Source: Nitrospinales bacterium | Lineage (GTDB): Bacteria; Nitrospinota_A; UBA7883; JACRGQ01 | Direction of reading: 5' to 3' | Length of the DNA: 8,078 bases | Assembly (NCBI GenBank): GCA_023248615.1 | Contig: JAHFEI010000079.1 | Coordinates: forward strand, 1-8,078 | Part shown: positions 6,463-8,078 of the stretch, piece after piece | How the letters are laid out: each line of letters opens with the position of its first letter | Position numbering within the stretch: position 1 is the stretch's first letter | The notes under the pieces: generated by a model | What the model was told of the DNA's origin: nothing | The model's input: only the letters and a program-made list of their open reading frames with translations | Databases searched by the model: none | Position numbers and translations under genes: made by a program

Positions 6463-7483
6463 GTTCCTCGCCTCCGCCAGCCAACACTACCTTGCCTTCC
6501 TCTTCGAGCTTCTTCACTGTGCGTATGATGCCTTGCTGCGCCTTTTCGACATCCGACAGTTTCGACGGCCCAAGCGAGGCCAAATCTTCCCGCAACATGT
6601 CCGCCGCGCGCTTGGACATATTGTGCATTATCTTTTCCTTCAGGCTTTCCGAGGCGGTCTTCAGTGCAAGTACCAGGTCTTCCCTGGAAACATCCTTGAG
6701 GATGACCTGCATGCCCTTGTCGTCCACATCGAGAAGATCCTCGAACACGAACATCAGGTTCCGTATCCCTTCCGCAAGCTCCGGGTTTACGCCGTCTATC
6801 TCGGCCATTATCGCCATCTCCATGTTGTGGTCGAGGTTGTTCACTATTTCGGCCACAGCGTCAACACCGCCAAGCCTGCTCCCTTCCATCGCGCCAGCGC
6901 TCTGGAACTCGGTGGCAAGCGCCCTGTCCAAGTCCGCCACCACGCTAGGAGTCACCCTTTCCATGGTGGCTATCCTAAGGATGATTTCAGAACGAAACCT
7001 GTCCGGCAGGTTCTTCAGTATTTCGGCGGCCTGCGAAGCATCCAGGTGGGCCAGCACAATAGCGGCCGTCTGCGGATATTCGTTGCGCAGGAAGTTCGCC
7101 ACAGTTTTCGGGTCCAGATGCCGGATGGCCTCCAGCCCGCCGCCCAGTTCTTCCGTCTGGCCTGGCGTGGCAATTTTGCCAAGTATCTCGGTCACTCTTG
7201 CGGGATCCATAGTCCGCTCGAGCATTTTTTTCAGGTACTCGCGTCCGCCAGCAAGCATACCCCCTTCGCCGCCTTCCAGCGCTTCATAGAAATCGCGCAC
7301 AACCATCTCTATCGAAGAAGGCTCCACATTGTCCATGAAGGACATGTAGTTACCAACCTGCTGTATCTCTTTTTCGTTCAGTTCCGTAAGCACTTTGGAC
7401 GCAAGGCTATCCCCCAACGATATCATCAACACGGCGACCTTTTCGGCCCCCGTAAGGCCTGCTACTCCACCTCTTCGTGCCAT
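6455..7483 (-). CDS. fliG: FliG, flagellar motor switch protein
   Basis: This 342-residue protein is FliG, the C-ring component that binds FliF and FliM and meets the MotA stator to produce torque. Its N-terminal domain (about 10-100) binds the FliF tail. The middle domain carries E135-Y-P-Q138 in place of the usual EHPQ. The Gly-rich hinge GG (205-206) and the MFVF motif (244-247) precede the C-terminal torque domain. Aligned by eye with E. coli FliG, the five torque residues K264, R281, D288, D289 and R297 correspond to K275, R292, E299, D300 and K308, all with charge kept. The ATG has a perfect AGGAGG 6 nt upstream. It begins 21 nt after the fliF stop and overlaps fliH by 8 nt. Length is normal (about 330-345). 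Confidence 0.97.
   Translation of the reverse strand: MARRGGVAGLTGAEKVAVLMISLGDSLASKVLTELNEKEIQQVGNYMSFMDNVEPSSIEMVVRDFYEALEGGEGGMLAGGREYLKKMLERTMDPARVTEILGKIATPGQTEELGGGLEAIRHLDPKTVANFLRNEYPQTAAIVLAHLDASQAAEILKNLPDRFRSEIILRIATMERVTPSVVADLDRALATEFQSAGAMEGSRLGGVDAVAEIVNNLDHNMEMAIMAEIDGVNPELAEGIRNLMFVFEDLLDVDDKGMQVILKDVSREDLVLALKTASESLKEKIMHNMSKRAADMLREDLASLGPSKLSDVEKAQQGIIRTVKKLEEEGKVVLAGGGEELV
6471..6475 (-). promoter_or_regulatory. Ribosome binding site deciding the TTG start of fliH
   Basis: On the minus strand GGAGG lies 8 nt before TTG (6462-6460), inside the last codons of fliG. This is a strong site at good spacing, and supports the rare TTG initiation codon. Confidence 0.65.
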
Positions 7484-7489
7484 ATCTTT

Positions 7490-7495
7490 CCTCCT
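7490..7495 (-). promoter_or_regulatory. Strong ribosome binding site of fliG
   Basis: A full AGGAGG lies 6 nt before the fliG ATG (7483-7481), in the 21-nt gap after fliF. It is the best site in the operon, which suits the high copy number of FliG per C-ring; that link is an inference. Confidence 0.7.
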
Positions 7496-7504
7496 GCCCC
7501 TATT

Positions 7505-8078
7505 TTACGCTTTTGACTTCTTAAGCCACAACCTGATTAGCTCGGCTGCTTGCTGCGGGTTGTCGGATATAAGCTCGGTAACCCGCTTGCGATAATCCAG
7601 CTTCTCCGCCTTCGGCGCGCTTATTGAGTTCAGTTCCTGCTCCATTTGCGATACGGTCTGCGGATACGTCCTCAGCTCTTCCACCTCTTTGCTAGACGTG
7701 GTGATGGCGCGTACCAGCGGGCGGAGCAGGAAGAGGAATATCATCAGGCCAGCCACGCCCATGCCAGCGTACTTGATAATTGTAAGCTGGAACTCCCTTT
7801 GGGCTTCCGTATCCAGCTTGCCAGCTTCTTCCATAAGCGGCGTTTCGTCGAACTGCATGCTCTCCACAGTTACGAGATCCTGCCGGTTCGTATCGAAACC
7901 TATAGCCGTGCGCACCAGGCTCTGAAGGGTCGTCTTCTCTGCGGCGCTTATCGGCTGGAATTCCCTTACGCTCTTGCCATCCGCACCCTTTACTTCCTTA
8001 TACTTGCCATCCACCATCACGGCAACGGAAAGCTTCTTGACTTGTGTGCTTGGCTCTACGATGGTCTTTACCACCTTG
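7505..8078 (-). CDS. fliF: FliF, flagellar MS-ring protein (3' part only)
   Basis: This is the C-terminal part (about 190 residues) of FliF; the reading frame stays open to the right edge, so the N-terminal two thirds lie outside the window. FliF builds the MS ring in the inner membrane, the base on which the rod and C-ring assemble. Numbered from the GTG-encoded Val at 8074, the VKTIVEPSTQVKKLSVAVMVDG stretch (2-23) is the typical end of the periplasmic ring-building region. A second membrane segment spans about 98-119 (IIKYAGMGVAGLMIFLFLLR). The cytoplasmic tail (160-189, DYRKRVTELISDNPQQAAEL then RLWLK) is the FliG-binding helix region; NPQQAAELIRLWL is characteristic. The GTG at 8074 is internal, not a true start. 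It is first in the visible gene order, directly upstream of fliG. Confidence 0.95.
   Translation of the reverse strand, partial: KVVKTIVEPSTQVKKLSVAVMVDGKYKEVKGADGKSVREFQPISAAEKTTLQSLVRTAIGFDTNRQDLVTVESMQFDETPLMEEAGKLDTEAQREFQLTIIKYAGMGVAGLMIFLFLLRPLVRAITTSSKEVEELRTYPQTVSQMEQELNSISAPKAEKLDYRKRVTELISDNPQQAAELIRLWLKKSKA

Noticed and set aside
6302..7516. Long plus-strand open frame opposite fliG
   Set aside because: The antisense strand of fliG, rich in His, Arg and Phe with no domain; fliG itself is certain.

Overview
The window looks like a chromosomal segment from a motile Gram-negative-type bacterium. Its minus strand carries the flagellar basal-body and export genes in the order fliF-fliG-fliH-fliI-fliJ-(MotE-like). 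This compact order, a GlcF-type Fe-S protein nearby, and the mix of ATG, GTG and TTG starts would suit a deltaproteobacterial, Nitrospirota or Nitrospinota-like lineage. That placement is an inference; the sequence does not fix the taxon.

Region by region. Bases 1-138 hold no supported gene, only a repeat-like stretch. Bases 139-1428 (minus) encode a GlcF-type protein with two ferredoxin-like Cys clusters and two CCG domains. Bases 1429-1729 are largely non-coding, with a possible leader hairpin and faint repeat remnants. Bases 1730-3055 (plus) encode a 441-residue protein of unknown function with an R-x4-H motif of HEPN type near its C-terminus; it is the only plus-strand gene and is A+T-richer in the stretches I counted. 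Bases 3071-3274/3283 (minus) encode a small unknown protein, followed by a short spacer with a GC-rich palindrome. From 3380 to the right edge (minus) runs the flagellar operon: MotE-like, fliJ, fliI, fliH, fliG and the 3' end of fliF.

How the genes work together. FliF forms the MS ring and its cytoplasmic tail binds FliG, the rotor protein that meets the stator. FliH holds and regulates the FliI ATPase, and FliJ is the central stalk and chaperone-escort component of the type III export apparatus. The MotE-like protein is a membrane-anchored coiled coil with an MgtE_N/FliG-like tail, probably linked to the motor. Genes are separated by 3 nt or overlap by 8 and 16 nt from fliG through the MotE-like gene, which implies co-transcription and translational coupling.

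The most interesting part is the accessory interval at about 1440-3300: a HEPN-motif gene lying between housekeeping and flagellar genes, in opposite orientation to them. A 12-bp inverted repeat there brackets the small 70-codon gene. The HEPN-motif protein is a candidate defence RNase of the ApeA-like kind, but this rests on one motif and general layout.
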